A stretch of 64,000 nt of DNA from Girardinichthys multiradiatus (Eukaryota; Chordata; Actinopteri; Cyprinodontiformes; Goodeidae). The DNA lies in contig NC_061818.1 of NCBI RefSeq assembly GCF_021462225.1, forward strand, positions 15,819,462-15,883,461, written 5' to 3'. The notes under the pieces are model-generated. The model did not search any database and was not told where the DNA came from. It saw only the letters and a program-made list of their open reading frames with translations. Position numbers and translations under genes: made by a program. Position 1 is the first letter of the stretch. Each line of letters opens with the position of its first letter. Of the stretch, positions 1-11,400 are shown piece by piece.

Positions 1-337
1 GCATCACATTAGCACACCCCTAAATTGCCTTTAAATAAAAAACAAAAGTAATCTTATTGCTTTTTAGAAAATAAAAATGTGTTAATTTCAATCAAACTAA
101 AGTTGTGTGCGGCTTTAATGTTTGTTTAATAGCGACAAGACTTGCCTTGTAAATGTTTGTACATTTCTTGAACAAAACATTTGCTGACAGGCAAATGGTT
201 GAACACCTCAGACTGGCTTCGGCTCTTCGCTTCTCTGAGTTTAGCCAGCTGTCAGTTTATGCTGTTGCCATAACATTTATGTTTTCTGTCAGTGTTTTCC
301 TCTTTCATAACTTGTAACTAAGGTTTTGTTTGACGAA

Positions 338-3300
338 ATGCCAAAAGGAGGTAAGAATAGCGGCTACACGCCTTACATTGGTTTTAAAACTAATTTTTGT
401 TTATTTTTTTGTGGTCACCGAGAAGAGAAAACGATACACCCGCCGGTGTCCCATATAACTGTTTATTTTATCTTGTTAAAAATAGAGAGACGGTTATAAA
501 TTGATGTTATTGGTGTATCTGTATCCTATAATAGTAGCATGTTCACTGTCCAGCTCATTAGGTGTACACAATGTACTCAGGAATGTGTGAGTGATATAAT
601 GCTGCGTTTTGTTTCAGGTAAAAAAGGTGGCCACAAAGGTCGCATGCGCACGTACACTAGCCCCGAGGAGATAGATGCTCAGATGAAAGCAGAGAAGGAG
701 AGGAAAAAGGTTGGTTTAAGAGGGTACACCCGATTATTGCTTACCCACACAGTTGATTCTGTATTTCTCATCATACGACGTATTAATAGTTTTTTCTCTG
801 ACAGTGAACTATTATAAGTTTTGTCTGCATATTTTAAGATAATTTAATGTAGTATTTATTGCATAACTGTGAACATAGATTTGAGACACATTAAGAACCA
901 AGTGTAGGTATGAAGTGTAATTTATAGGATGACAAAAATAGAAAAACAAAATGGCACATTATTCAGCATATTATGAATTTCGAATATGATTGAAGTGAAA
1001 AACAGACAAATAAAAAAAACCATATTCATTTGAAACCTCATGCAAACAATGCTTGGTATACCTTTTTCATTGGTTAGAGTAGATGTCAGATAATTGACTT
1101 GTAATTTTCCATTAAAGGTCATGTATGTTATTGTAAAATATATATTTTACTGTAAAAACAGCGACTAAGAGCCTCCTGCCTTGAAACAAAAATTAATTCT
1201 AATTGTACTCTGTTCAAAGTAAACATTATTGTTCATTTCAGAAATTTAATTAACACCCAACTTTGCTTAGGTAGGGAAATCATGTGCTTGCATACTAAAT
1301 GGTTTTATTTTTGGCATACTGTATATTTTCTCAACTTTTTGATTGATAAAAAAAATAATAATTCAGAAAATACATTTTTTGTTATTGATTTTAAAACCTT
1401 AGAATGGGTTGAAGATCAGCTCCTCCAAGTCCGAGGCCATGGTTCTCGACTGGAAAAGGTTGGCTTGTCCTCTTCAGGTTGGAGGGGAGTTCCTGCCTCA
1501 AGTGGAGGAGTTTAAGTATCTCGGGGTCTTGTTCACGAGTGAGGGAAGAATGGAGCGGGAGATCGACAGACGGATCGGTGCGGCTGCCACAGTAATGGGG
1601 GCGCTGTGCCGGTCCTTTGTGGTGAAGAGAGAGCTGAGCCGAAAAGCAAAGCTCTCAATTTACTGGTCGGTCTACGTTCCTACCCTCACCTATGACCATG
1701 AACTTTGGGTCATGACCGAAAGAACGAGATCCCGGATACAAGCGGCTGAAATGAGCTTCCTCCGTAGGGTGGCCGGGCACTCCCTTAGAGATAGGGTGAG
1801 GAGCTCAGCCATCCGGGAGGGGCTCGGAGTAGAGCCGCTACTCCTCCACATCGAGAGGAGCCAGTTGAGGTGGCTCGGGCATCTACACCAGACGCCTCCT
1901 GGACGCCTTCCTCGGGAGGTGTTCCAGGCACGTCCCACCGGGAGGAGGCCCAGGGGACGGCCCAGGACACGCTGGAGGGACTATGTCTCTCGGCTGGCCT
2001 GGGAACGCCTTGGGCTCCACCCGGAGGAACTGGAAGAGGTGTCTGGAGAGAGGGACGTCTGGGCGTCTCTGTTGAGTCTGCTGCCCCCGCGACCCGGACC
2101 CGGATAAGCGAAAGACGACGAGTACAATTTTAAAACCAAAAAACTGTTAATGAGTGATATTCTGGGATTTTTACCTTAATAAATAATTAACAGGAATTGT
2201 CATAATTGCAACCCATAGTTTCAAATAAAAAGCTATTTTGGAGGGGATTGGAGCAGCTTGTAGTGTAATCGTCATTACAGCAATTGGAGAAAAAACAGCT
2301 TTTACAGGCTTGCTAATGGTAGCATAAGTGTTTAAAAAGATTTAGATATCGGTATGATCAGGATCACCAGATGCGGTGATGTTGGGTGCCTGTTCTTAAC
2401 CTGGTGCTTTTTATAACGTTCTGATGAGTGTATGCTGCCTCTGCTTTGTGTTGTTTTTATGTCGCAGCATGAACAGGAAGAGGAAGGGGAAGAAGGAGCA
2501 TCTCCTAAAGACACAACAGAAGAGAAGCAACCGGGATCTGACTCAGAGGACAGTGATGACGACGATTCCCTGGTACCACATTGCCCGCCCTCCACCATTG
2601 CTCTGTTAAACATGCACACACTGTTTAAAGCAACAGTTAATAGTTCTGTATTAATGATTCAGATTAGGATTTTTTTGGGAGTTATAAAACTGGATGACCA
2701 AACCCAATTTATTGAGTTCCTCAGGGCGCCATTTTTGAGCAGCTTTATTTTAAAATTCACATTTTAAATATGACGACAATGATTTTAAATATGTATTATG
2801 GTACTTCTTGCCATATGCAGACGATACAAACCTCTATATCTATGTGATGACAGGCCCTAGCAGTCACTAAGTGTCTTTAGATTATCAGTGAGTGGATGGG
2901 GCAGAATTGTCTCGAGCTTAAAGCAGAAGAAAACAGATATCGGGTGTTTACTTCCAAATTTGCAATGTTGGAGGTCAGCGCTTAGCTACACTCAGAGAGG
3001 CTTAAAAGTTGAGGTAAGCTAGTAGCCAACTGAGGTGTAGTCAAGGACTTAGAGCGAAAATTTTTACCTCAATTCGGGACTGAAACACAATTGTTTCTCA
3101 TTCATTTTCCTGTAAAGGCAAACAGTTACATTTTTTTAAGATCTTCAATATTTGTTTTAAATTTGTGTTTTCCTGCTGCTGTCTGGAGGCTTAATATTTA
3201 CATGTAATTGTTTTTTTCTAATTCTTGTTTTTTTCACTTTATTTGCTTATTTGTGCAGAGAAAGAGAGCAGGAGTGGAAGGATTGATAGAAATTGAGAAC

Positions 3301-5033
3301 CCCAACAGAGTGACTCAAAAGTCTAAGAAGGTGACACAGATTGAGCTGGATGAACCCCAACAATTATCAAGGAGAGAGAGGTTTGTGATTACTGCCTGTT
3401 TCCCTGCCATCAAATAGGGGTTTTACATAAATGCACTGTATTAATCATAAATAGATTTCTCCAGACCTGTGTATAATGTTCAGAATTGCAGCAAAAACTT
3501 AACTTAAATTAAAACATCTTTCCCTCGTGTTTAGATATGCAACACCACAAATATGCTGCATGTTTCTATTCCACAGCTTGTGGTTTGGTGTTGTTCCCTG
3601 CAAGAAAGTCAGATCTTGTTAAAAAAAAATATTCAAATGTTCTATAATCAGAAATATTGAGTGTTTAATTTTCTCACAAACAGAGAAGAGATTGAGAAGC
3701 AGAAAGCGAAGGAGCGGTACATGAAGATGCACCTGGCAGGGAAGACGGACCAGGCCAAAGCAGACCTCGCCCGCCTCGCCATCATCAGGAAACAAAGAGA
3801 GGAGGCAGCGAAAAAGAAAGAAGAAGAGAAAAAAGGTGGGGCGCCAAAGCTGGGGATGAACTCTTACGCTGTCAAAAGCATTCAGCGGTGACTGAACTGC
3901 AGGAGGGTAATATTGACTTGAATAAAGCAGGGAAGTACGATGAAGAAACCTGAGGTGAGCCTGAAGGATAATTAACAGCTGGCTGTACCTTTAGAACAGG
4001 ATGGATACAGAATGGACTGTTTCTAGTAGTTTGTGGATGGTCATAAATCTTCTGTTTGTAGATAATATAAAAAAAAACAAAAAACAGAACGAAGGTGTAG
4101 AAGTTAAACTGAACAAACTTTATCTATCACCTCTTTTTAAATGACCAGGGTTGTTGCAAGTTGATTTGAGTTCTCCAAATCTAGCTGGAATAGAAAAATA
4201 AACGGACTCACAGCACCTTGTAAAATGATTTACGCCCGTTCAACATTTTGTGTTGTTACAACCTCAAACCTTAATGTACTTGATCTGAAAATGTGCACTT
4301 TATTCTGATACCCCAAAATAAATCACAGTGTACCCAAATTCCTTCTGAAGCCACCTATTTAGTAAATTAGATATGTAATTTTCTTTGAATTTCTTTTAAG
4401 GCATCTGAGGTTTGTTGGAGAACATTACTGAAGAGCAGGGAACACAGTAGACTGGTTGGGGATACTGTGCTTCTGAAACTGTTGTTAAACTGTATCCCAA
4501 GCTTTGAACATCTCTGGCCTGACCAGATGAGCACCAGAGGAGGAGCACCAGAGATCCACAGCTTAATTTGAGAATCTGTTGACAAGAAAACTCCAGAAAT
4601 CTGGCCTTTTAAAAAAGAGTGGCAGGAAGAAAGAAGAAGAGATCTCATTTGAAGTTTGCTATAAGCAAACATGAAGAGGAAAGTGCTCTGGTCAGTTCAA
4701 AACTGAGTTTTTGGCCAAAATGTAAAATTTTCTGTGTAGAGAAAAACCAACAATGCCCATCACCCTGAGCAGACCATCTCCATGTTGATACATGGTGGTG
4801 GCAGAATCATGGTATGTGGATGTTTCTAAAGCTTCTCACAAACATGTTACTTTATGAGTCCTACCTTAAGATCTCAAAAAGCTGCAGTGTTTCTATGCAG
4901 CCATGATATATGATGTCGACATGCAGCATGCTGATCTGATTGTCTATATTTACCTTTTTCTCTTACAGCAAAAGATGCGGTGGCAGCGGCGGCGGCAGCA
5001 GCCAGAGGTGTGAACTCCCTCGCTCTGAAATGA
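338..5033 (+). CDS. pdap1: pdap1: PDGFA-associated protein 1 (28 kDa heat- and acid-stable phosphoprotein), six coding exons
   Basis: Coding exons read 338-350, 618-709, 2468-2572, 3259-3380, 3684-3835 and 4969-5033. All are bounded by AG/GT and join in frame to 182 aa; the human protein is about 181 aa. The start [13 protein letters not shown], the block TSPEEIDAQ, an acidic Ser/Asp/Glu stretch in exon 3 ([10 protein letters not shown]), [13 protein letters not shown] and the basic helix [12 protein letters not shown] are family hallmarks. Exons 4-5 are strongly charged and probably form a long helix or coiled coil. The family is a cytoplasmic, casein-kinase-phosphorylated protein reported to bind PDGF-A; its biochemical role is poorly defined. 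The last exon gives an Ala-rich tail ending NSLALK, like the human SLSLNK end. Intron 2 holds a truncated LINE, intron 3 an older LINE relic and intron 5 a Tc1 relic. Exon structure is inferred from homology and splice sites without transcripts. Confidence 0.95.
1399..2126 (+). mobile_element. 5'-truncated RTE-like LINE in pdap1 intron 2
   Basis: The stretch is nearly identical to the last third of the full LINE at 31373-34376 (from about 33650 on). It encodes the C-terminal part of the reverse transcriptase protein in one open frame from about 1409 to 2107. It starts abruptly inside the RT coding region, as expected for target-primed insertion that stopped early. An 11-bp direct repeat, ATTTTAAAACC, flanks it at 1388-1398 and 2127-2137. 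The 3' end carries the same GACGACGA tail as the full element. Confidence 0.9.
2800..3110 (+). mobile_element. Decayed LINE reverse transcriptase relic (Rex1/L2-like)
   Basis: Translation near 2813 gives [11 protein letters not shown], the catalytic box of an L2/Rex1-type reverse transcriptase. It is followed by a broken stretch resembling the downstream RT motifs, with stops throughout. It lies in pdap1 intron 3. No ends or duplications are visible. Confidence 0.6.
3836..3926 (+). other. Possible alternative 3' end of pdap1 (read-through of exon 5)
   Basis: If the exon 5 donor at 3836 is not used, the frame stays open for 18 more codons and stops at 3889-3891. An AATAAA lies at 3921-3926, 30 nt past the stop. 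This could be an intronic polyadenylation isoform with a different C-terminus ([18 protein letters not shown]). It could also be chance; the main form uses exon 6. Confidence 0.35.
4208..4900 (+). mobile_element. Tc1-like transposon relic in pdap1 intron 5
   Basis: The left part (4215-4275) resembles the terminal repeat of old fish Tc1 elements (TTGTGTTGTTACAACCTCAA). A degenerate transposase stretch at about 4786-4830 would read [12 protein letters not shown], matching the Tc1 motif HGGGSIMVWGC. No open frame remains. Confidence 0.6.
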
Positions 5034-5386
5034 TGCACAGTCTTAATCGAGGCTTTTCCACTTATTCATGGACTGGCGCAATATACATATGACTATTTTT
5101 AACGGAAGATCATTGAAGAATATTTGACATGACTGTCACTATGAACAGTTGGAAAATGATTGAGGAGGCAGTCATGGAGAGGGGTTGTATATATTTTCCA
5201 TGGAGTGATGGCTTCAAGTTCCTCCTGGAAGTAAAGCTACAAATAAGAATATATTGATCTTCACGTACACTTGGAATGAACCCTTCAGTGTTAATCCCAC
5301 TTAATCATTGTACAATCCCAACTTTGCTAAGCGAGCTTCGCCACTTTGTCTTCTTTTTTTGATCTTACGTTGTATATAACTGACTC

Positions 5387-5392
5387 ATTAAA
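5387..5392 (+). promoter_or_regulatory. Poly(A) signal of pdap1 (ATTAAA)
   Basis: ATTAAA lies about 350 nt after the pdap1 stop, in a T-rich 3' UTR, and is the common variant signal. Confidence 0.5.
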
Positions 5393-5819
5393 ACAAATTT
5401 CAGATTAATTATATGAAACCAGTAAAATGTCTCTATTCATTATTTTGCCTGAGTTTGAACAAAGAACCCAGCGTTGTTAGCCTCCAGATCTATTTCATGC
5501 TGCGTCTAGACGTCTGGTATCAGACCTCTGTGGTCCGGTTGAAGGCTGGTTTTCCCAACAGGGGGTGACAGAGTCTGTGTTGGATCTCCTGATGGAAAAC
5601 TAGGTTGAGTCAATATTGCAAGATATAATCTCTGAAAGACTGCATATAAAAACGTACATGCTGTGTTTTAAAACCATTCAACTGATAAATAACTGTTACT
5701 TTTCTTATCTATGGGAACACTGGAATGTATTTTTTGGTGGAATGTAGCGACTAAGCATTTCTGAGATCTTTCAAAAAACCTGGTTAGAGGTTTTTTGAGC
5801 TCTGTCACCACTTCAGCAA
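5393..5819. other. Intergenic stretch, nothing recognised
   Basis: AT-rich DNA after the pdap1 poly(A) signal. I see no gene, RNA or repeat that I can name. Confidence 0.5.
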
Positions 5820-6320
5820 TACTGTGTATCTTTATTTCAGTAATTCATTTCAAAAAAGTGGAATTTGTATACCTTGGTTTTAAAATGAAATTCCAAATTT
5901 ATTTAATCTGAAAATAGGCCCAGTGAGCTAGAGGCCTGTCTTTGTCTCTCCTTGATCCAGACAAGACGTTTCTAACATTTCTGGTTTAGGAGTAGCTTAA
6001 GACAAGCAATGCGACAGATGTAGCCTATGTCTATGATATATCTGTGTGTGCGCAGGCTTATGAAGCTCTGACTCAAGCTGCAGGTCACACCTTGTGAATC
6101 TCCGTCAATAGTCGTACACAGGCCTTCTTTCACAATGTTTTCAAGCCTGCAGTTATCCCTATTTGGTTCTACTGCACTTTTTCCTTCCTCTCAATTTTCC
6201 ATTTATATGCTTGGCTACAGCAGTTTCTGAACAGTCAGCCTCTTTAGCAGTGACCTGGCTAACCCTCCTTGAGGGTGTTTGATGGACAACTGTCAGCAGT
6301 GAGGCAGGGAGGAAAATCTC
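5820..6320 (-). mobile_element. Decayed Tc1-like relic between pdap1 and shmt1
   Basis: The segment 6170-6310 parallels, base for base in places, the complement of the transposase N-terminal region seen in intact Tc1 copies here (CCTCCTTGAGGGTGT then TGGACAACTGTCAG). It is heavily mutated and has no open frame. The stretch 5820-5930 looks like its terminal region. Confidence 0.45.
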
Positions 6321-6944
6321 CAAAATTCAGAGTGAGAAAACATGAGCATATTTTGAGTGAGATTTTTTGCTACTGCAACAAAAATATATGTCAAGGCTTT
6401 TCCCAGCTTGACAGGGTGCTATATACTGTACTTCCACATATAGACATAAATAGTATATGTACATCAATTAAATATGTTTATGCACTCATAGACTTTCATT
6501 TCAGACGATAGACTATTTACAAGAAAAGGTAACTTTGTCCTTTATGGCATTGTAATTAATGGTGTCAATGGTGGTTTAATTTTAGTCTTGTAAAAATAAC
6601 GTCTCATTTGTTTCTCTGTAAGCTGGATTGGTAAGAAATCAAATAGTTTGCTTTTTTTTCTAAATTAAATGCCTCTGTAGATTTTACTTATATTAAATGA
6701 GGTTTTTTTTGCTTATGTTATTTTGTTACATTTAAATATGTTATTTACCGTTTCTATGTTTGCACACATTTCTTTTAATCTTTACTTACAGTTTCTGAAT
6801 TAGACATTTTATTATTTAGCTTTTATTTCCACGTGGTCCATCTTGTCCATGTTTTTTAAGTTGCATAATGAGGTAAATTGTGATGTGTTTTTTTTTAAAG
6901 TACGTGACTCTACACTCAAGCTGATGTTGGCAGCAGTTCACGTT
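6321..6944. other. AT-rich stretch upstream of shmt1
   Basis: T- and A-rich DNA without coding potential or recognisable repeat; it leads into the shmt1 promoter. Confidence 0.5.
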
Positions 6945-7122
6945 GTTGTTACGTAAGCGGAAAAAGTCGAGAAGAACGTGATCCGATTGGCTGAAAGTTT
7001 CGCGGACTTTGCTCTTTGTGTGGAGGATTTGTTTGTAGCAGACCTCTGTAAACTGATCCTAGTTCAGGTCCAGTACTGACAGCGGCGGGAGTCTCCATCA
7101 TCATCATCGCCGTCATCCCCTG
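6945..7122 (+). promoter_or_regulatory. shmt1 promoter and non-coding first exon
   Basis: A GC-richer island in AT-rich DNA. A perfect palindrome TTACGTAA at 6949-6956 fits C/EBP or PAR-bZIP/NFIL3 sites, and an inverted CCAAT box (ATTGG) lies at 6986-6990. A splice donor CCCCTG|GTGAGT at 7122/7123 would join to the acceptor TTTTAG at 8451, giving a leader with the coding ATG at 8483. The exon 5' end is not defined. Confidence 0.6.
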
Positions 7123-7559
7123 GTGAGTGGTTCCTATTGAGAAAAACAAGAAAAAAAACATTTTTATTATTACAGCTCTCGTGTATCCGGGCAGATAGTA
7201 AAGACTCGGATGACAGAGGTATGCAGAGGTTCTTCTTGTTTCTCCTGAGGTTTAGTAGCTTCTGCTGTGACATATGGTTCATAGCGGTTAGCGCAAGATC
7301 TCCCCCGTCAAAACAAGTTAGACGAATAGTTTTGCTCATAACTTCATTTTTTTTTTCAATCACACTGAATATATGTTATTCAATGTGTTTCCTTTCCATT
7401 TGCGGGTAGTTTTCCAGGTCAGATCTGGTTGCTATAATCAGGGACCTGCCGTCTGCAGATGCAATGCATGGCGACTGTCATGTGCAAAGACTTAGATTGT
7501 AGACTGGGCAGGCAGCCACATGCAGAGCAATCCCAGCTTTAAGGTTGCTCTGGGCGTTG

Positions 7560-8330
7560 CTTCACTGATCATGTTGGGACAGATTTTGCAGGACACTGCT
7601 CTGTGTAACGGTTCAAAGGTTAACTGATGAGTCCGAGGGGTTGCAACATTGTTGCTGATGAAGGATATGGAGTTGCAGTAATGGCCCAAATACAGTCCTT
7701 TAGTTTGAACCTTTCTCATACTAAAACTACAATCTTTCATGCAGTTTGTTTGGATTTTATGTGATAGACCAACGAAAAGTAATGAGTAAGGAGTAAGGAG
7801 AGCAATACTCAGAGAAGCAACCAGGAGACCCTTGGTAGCTCTGCAGAGATCCAGAGATCTGGTGGGAAAACCTTTCAGCAAGACAACTATTCTGAACTGT
7901 ATGGAAAGAGGTTTCCGCAGTGAAATATGGTGGTGCTATGAGGATGTTTTTTTTTTTTTTAGGTTGGTGGATATAAATTCAGGGCAAACCTAAAAGAAAA
8001 CCTGACGGCCCTAAATGCCAGACCTAAAATGAAATGGTTTAGATTAAGGCACATTCATGTTTTAGAATGGCCCAGTCAAAGTCCAGACCAAAATCCAACT
8101 CAGAATATGCTGCAAGACTGAAATATTGATGTTCATAGATGTTCTTCATCCAATCTGACTGAGCATGAACTATGGATACATATCCATACCACACCTTTAG
8201 ATTTTCATTTGTAATAAAAAAAAATAAAAGCCATATTTTAATTATGCTTTACTTTTTATTGGTCTATCGCACTGAATCCCAATAAAACACATGAAGGTTT
8301 GTGGTTGTAATATGAAGAAGTTTAAGAGAC
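7560..8330 (+). mobile_element. Tc1-like relic in shmt1 5' UTR intron
   Basis: The right end (8285-8320) contains a stretch complementary to the usual fish Tc1 terminus (ACATGAAGGTTTGTGGTTGT). An internal run at 8053-8100 (TGGCCCAGTCAAAGTCCAGA) is the decayed transposase region that normally reads [12 protein letters not shown]. Stops are frequent. Confidence 0.55.
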
Positions 8331-8482
8331 GATGAACTGACTGCTCATAACCCTCACATTTATTATCTGCGATCCATCCATGGTTGTCTCAACTTTTATG
8401 GATTCTTTTGTGTGGCTTATCTGTGTTTGCGATTCTTATCTCTTGTTTTAGATTTCCACGTTGTGACTCCTGAAAAACAACC

Positions 8483-11400
8483 ATGTCTCTGAAAAACGGC
8501 CACAGTGTGGGTAAAGACACATGGGACTCGCACAACAAGATGATGCTGGAACCTCTGGCCATCAGTGACTCAGAGGTATGTCTGCAATGGACTTTTTTGA
8601 GTTTGTATCTGGGATTTGCAAATGCTTATGAAGTACAGGTCCTTCTCAAAATATTAGCATATTGTGATAAAGTTCATTATTTTCCATAATGTCATGATGA
8701 AAATTTAACATTCATATATTTTAGATTCATTGCACACTAACTGAAATATTTCAGGTCTTTTATTGTCTTAATATGGATGATTTTGGCATACAGCTCATGA
8801 AAACCCAAAATTCCTATCTCACAAAATTAGCATATCATTAAAAGGGTCTCTAAACGAGCTATGAACCTAATCATCTGAATCAACGAGTTAACTCTAAACA
8901 CCTGCAAAAGATTCCTGAGGCCTTTAAAACTCCCAGCCTGGTTCATCACTCAAAACCCCAATCATGGGTAAGACTGCCGACCTGACTGCTGTCCAGAAGG
9001 CCACTATTGACACCCTCAAGCAAGAGGGTAAGACACAGAAAGACATTTCTGAATGAATAGGCTGTTCCCAGAGTGCTGTATCAAGGCACCTCAGTGGGAC
9101 GTCTGTGGGAAGGAAAAAGTGTGGCAGAAAACGCTGCACAACGAGAAGAGGTTACCGGACCCTGAGGAAGATTGTGGAGAAGGGCCGATTCCAGACCTTG
9201 GGGGACCTGCGGAAGCTGTGGACTGAGTCTGGAGTAGAAACATCCAGAGCCACCGTGCACAGGCGTGTGCAGGAAATGTGCTACAGGTGCCGCATTCCCC
9301 AGACCTGGGCTACAGAGAAGCAGCACTGGACTGTTGCTCAGTGGTCCAAAGTACTTTTTTTGGATGAAAGCAAATTCTGCATGTCATTCAGAAATCAAGG
9401 TGCCAGAGTCTGGAGGAAGACTGGGGAGAAGGAAATGCCAAAATGCCAGAAGTCCAGTGTCAAGTACCCACAGTCAGTGATGGTCTGGGTTGCCGTGTCA
9501 GCTGCTGGTGTTGGTCCACTGTGTTTTATCAAGGGCAGGGTCAATGCAGCTAGCTATCAGGAGATTTTGGAGCACTTCATGCTTCCATCTGCTGAAAAGC
9601 TTTATGGAGATGAAGATTTCATTTTTCAGCACGTCCTGGCACCTGCTCACAGTGCCAAAACCACTGGTAAATGGTTTACTGACCATGGTATCACTGTGCT
9701 CAATTGGCCTGCCAACTCTCCTGACCTGAACCCCATAGAGAATCTGTGGGATATTGTGAAGAGAACGTTGAGAGACTCAACACCCAACACTCTAGATGAG
9801 CTAAAGGCCGCTATCGAAGCATCCTGGGCCTCCATAAGACCTCAGCAGTGCCACAGGCTGATTGCCTCCATGCCACGCCGCATTGAAGCAGTCATTTCTG
9901 CAAAAGGATTCCCGACCAAGTATTGAGTGCATAACTGTACATGATTATTTGAAGGTTGACGTTTTTTGTATTAAAAACACTTTTTTTTTATTGTTCGGAT
10001 GAAATATGCTAATTTTGTGAGATAGGAATTTTGGGTTTTCATGAGCTGTATGCCAAAATCATCTGTATTAAGACAATAAAAGACCTGAAATATTTCAGTT
10101 AGTGTGCAATGAATCTAAAATATATGAATGTTAAATTTTCATCATGACATTATGGAAAATAATGAACTTTATCACAATATGCTAATATTTTGAGAAGGAC
10201 CTGTATTGTTACAGTTCATGTACAAACGCATGTTGTTGCAAAACCCTTCAGTTTTTATGGTGCTTGTGTTTCAGGTGTTCTCCATCATAAAAAAGGAGAA
10301 GCACAGGCAGACATACGGCCTGGAGCTGATCGCATCGGAGAACTTTGCCAGCAGAGCTGTTCTTGAAGCTCTTGGTTCCTGTATGAACAACAAGTACTCT
10401 GAGGGGTATCCTGGCCAGAGGTACAGCACCTAATCCAATTAAGAACATTGTTTTATTAAATGCTGATATTAATGGTACTTATGAGCATCATTCACCACTT
10501 TAGGTACTATGGTGGTACGGAACATGTTGATGAGCTGGAAAGGCTTTGCCAGAAGAGGGCGCTGGAGGTCTTTGGTCTGGACTCTGAGAAATGGGGAGTC
10601 AATGCGCAGCCATACTCAGGTATTAAACCTGCTTCTGTAGAGATGTACAGGTCCTTCTCAAAATATTAGCATATTGTGATAAAGTTCATTATTTTCCATA
10701 ATGTCATGATGAAAATTTAACATTCATATATTTTAGATTCATTGCACACTAACTGAAATATTTCAGGTCTTTTATTGTCTTAATATGGATGATTTTGGCA
10801 TACAGCTCATGAAAACCCAAAATTCCTATCTCACAAAATTAGCATATTTCATCCGAACAATAAAAAAAAAGTGTTTTTAATACAAAAAACGTCAACCTTC
10901 AAATAATCATGTACAGTTATGCACTCAATACTTGGTCGGGAATCCTTTGGCAGAAATGACTGCTTCAATGCGGCGTGGCATGGAGGCAATCAGCCTGTGG
11001 CACTGCTGAGGTCTTATGGAGGCCCAGGATGCTTCGATAGCGGCCTTTAGCTCATCCAGAGTGTTGGGTCTTGAGTCTCTCAACGTTCTCTTCACAATAT
11101 CCAACAGATTCTCTATGGGGTTCAGGTCAGGAGAGTTGGCAGGCCAATTGAGCACAGTGATACCATGGTCAGTAAACCATTTACCAGTGGTTTTGGCACT
11201 GTGAGCAGGTGCCAGGTCGTGCTGAAAAATGAAATCTTCATCTCCATAAAGCTTTTCAGCAGATGGAAGCATGAAGTGCTCCAAAATCTCCTGATAGCTA
11301 GCTGCATTGACCCTGCCCTTGATAAAACACAGTGGACCAACACCAGCAGCTGACACGGCACCCCAGACCATCACTGACTGTGGGTACTTGACACTGGACT

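Noticed and set aside
8483..8689. Frame running from shmt1 exon 1 past its donor into the Tc1 terminal repeat
   Set aside because: The exon ends at the GT at 8576 as in the second copy; the extension is intron plus transposon.
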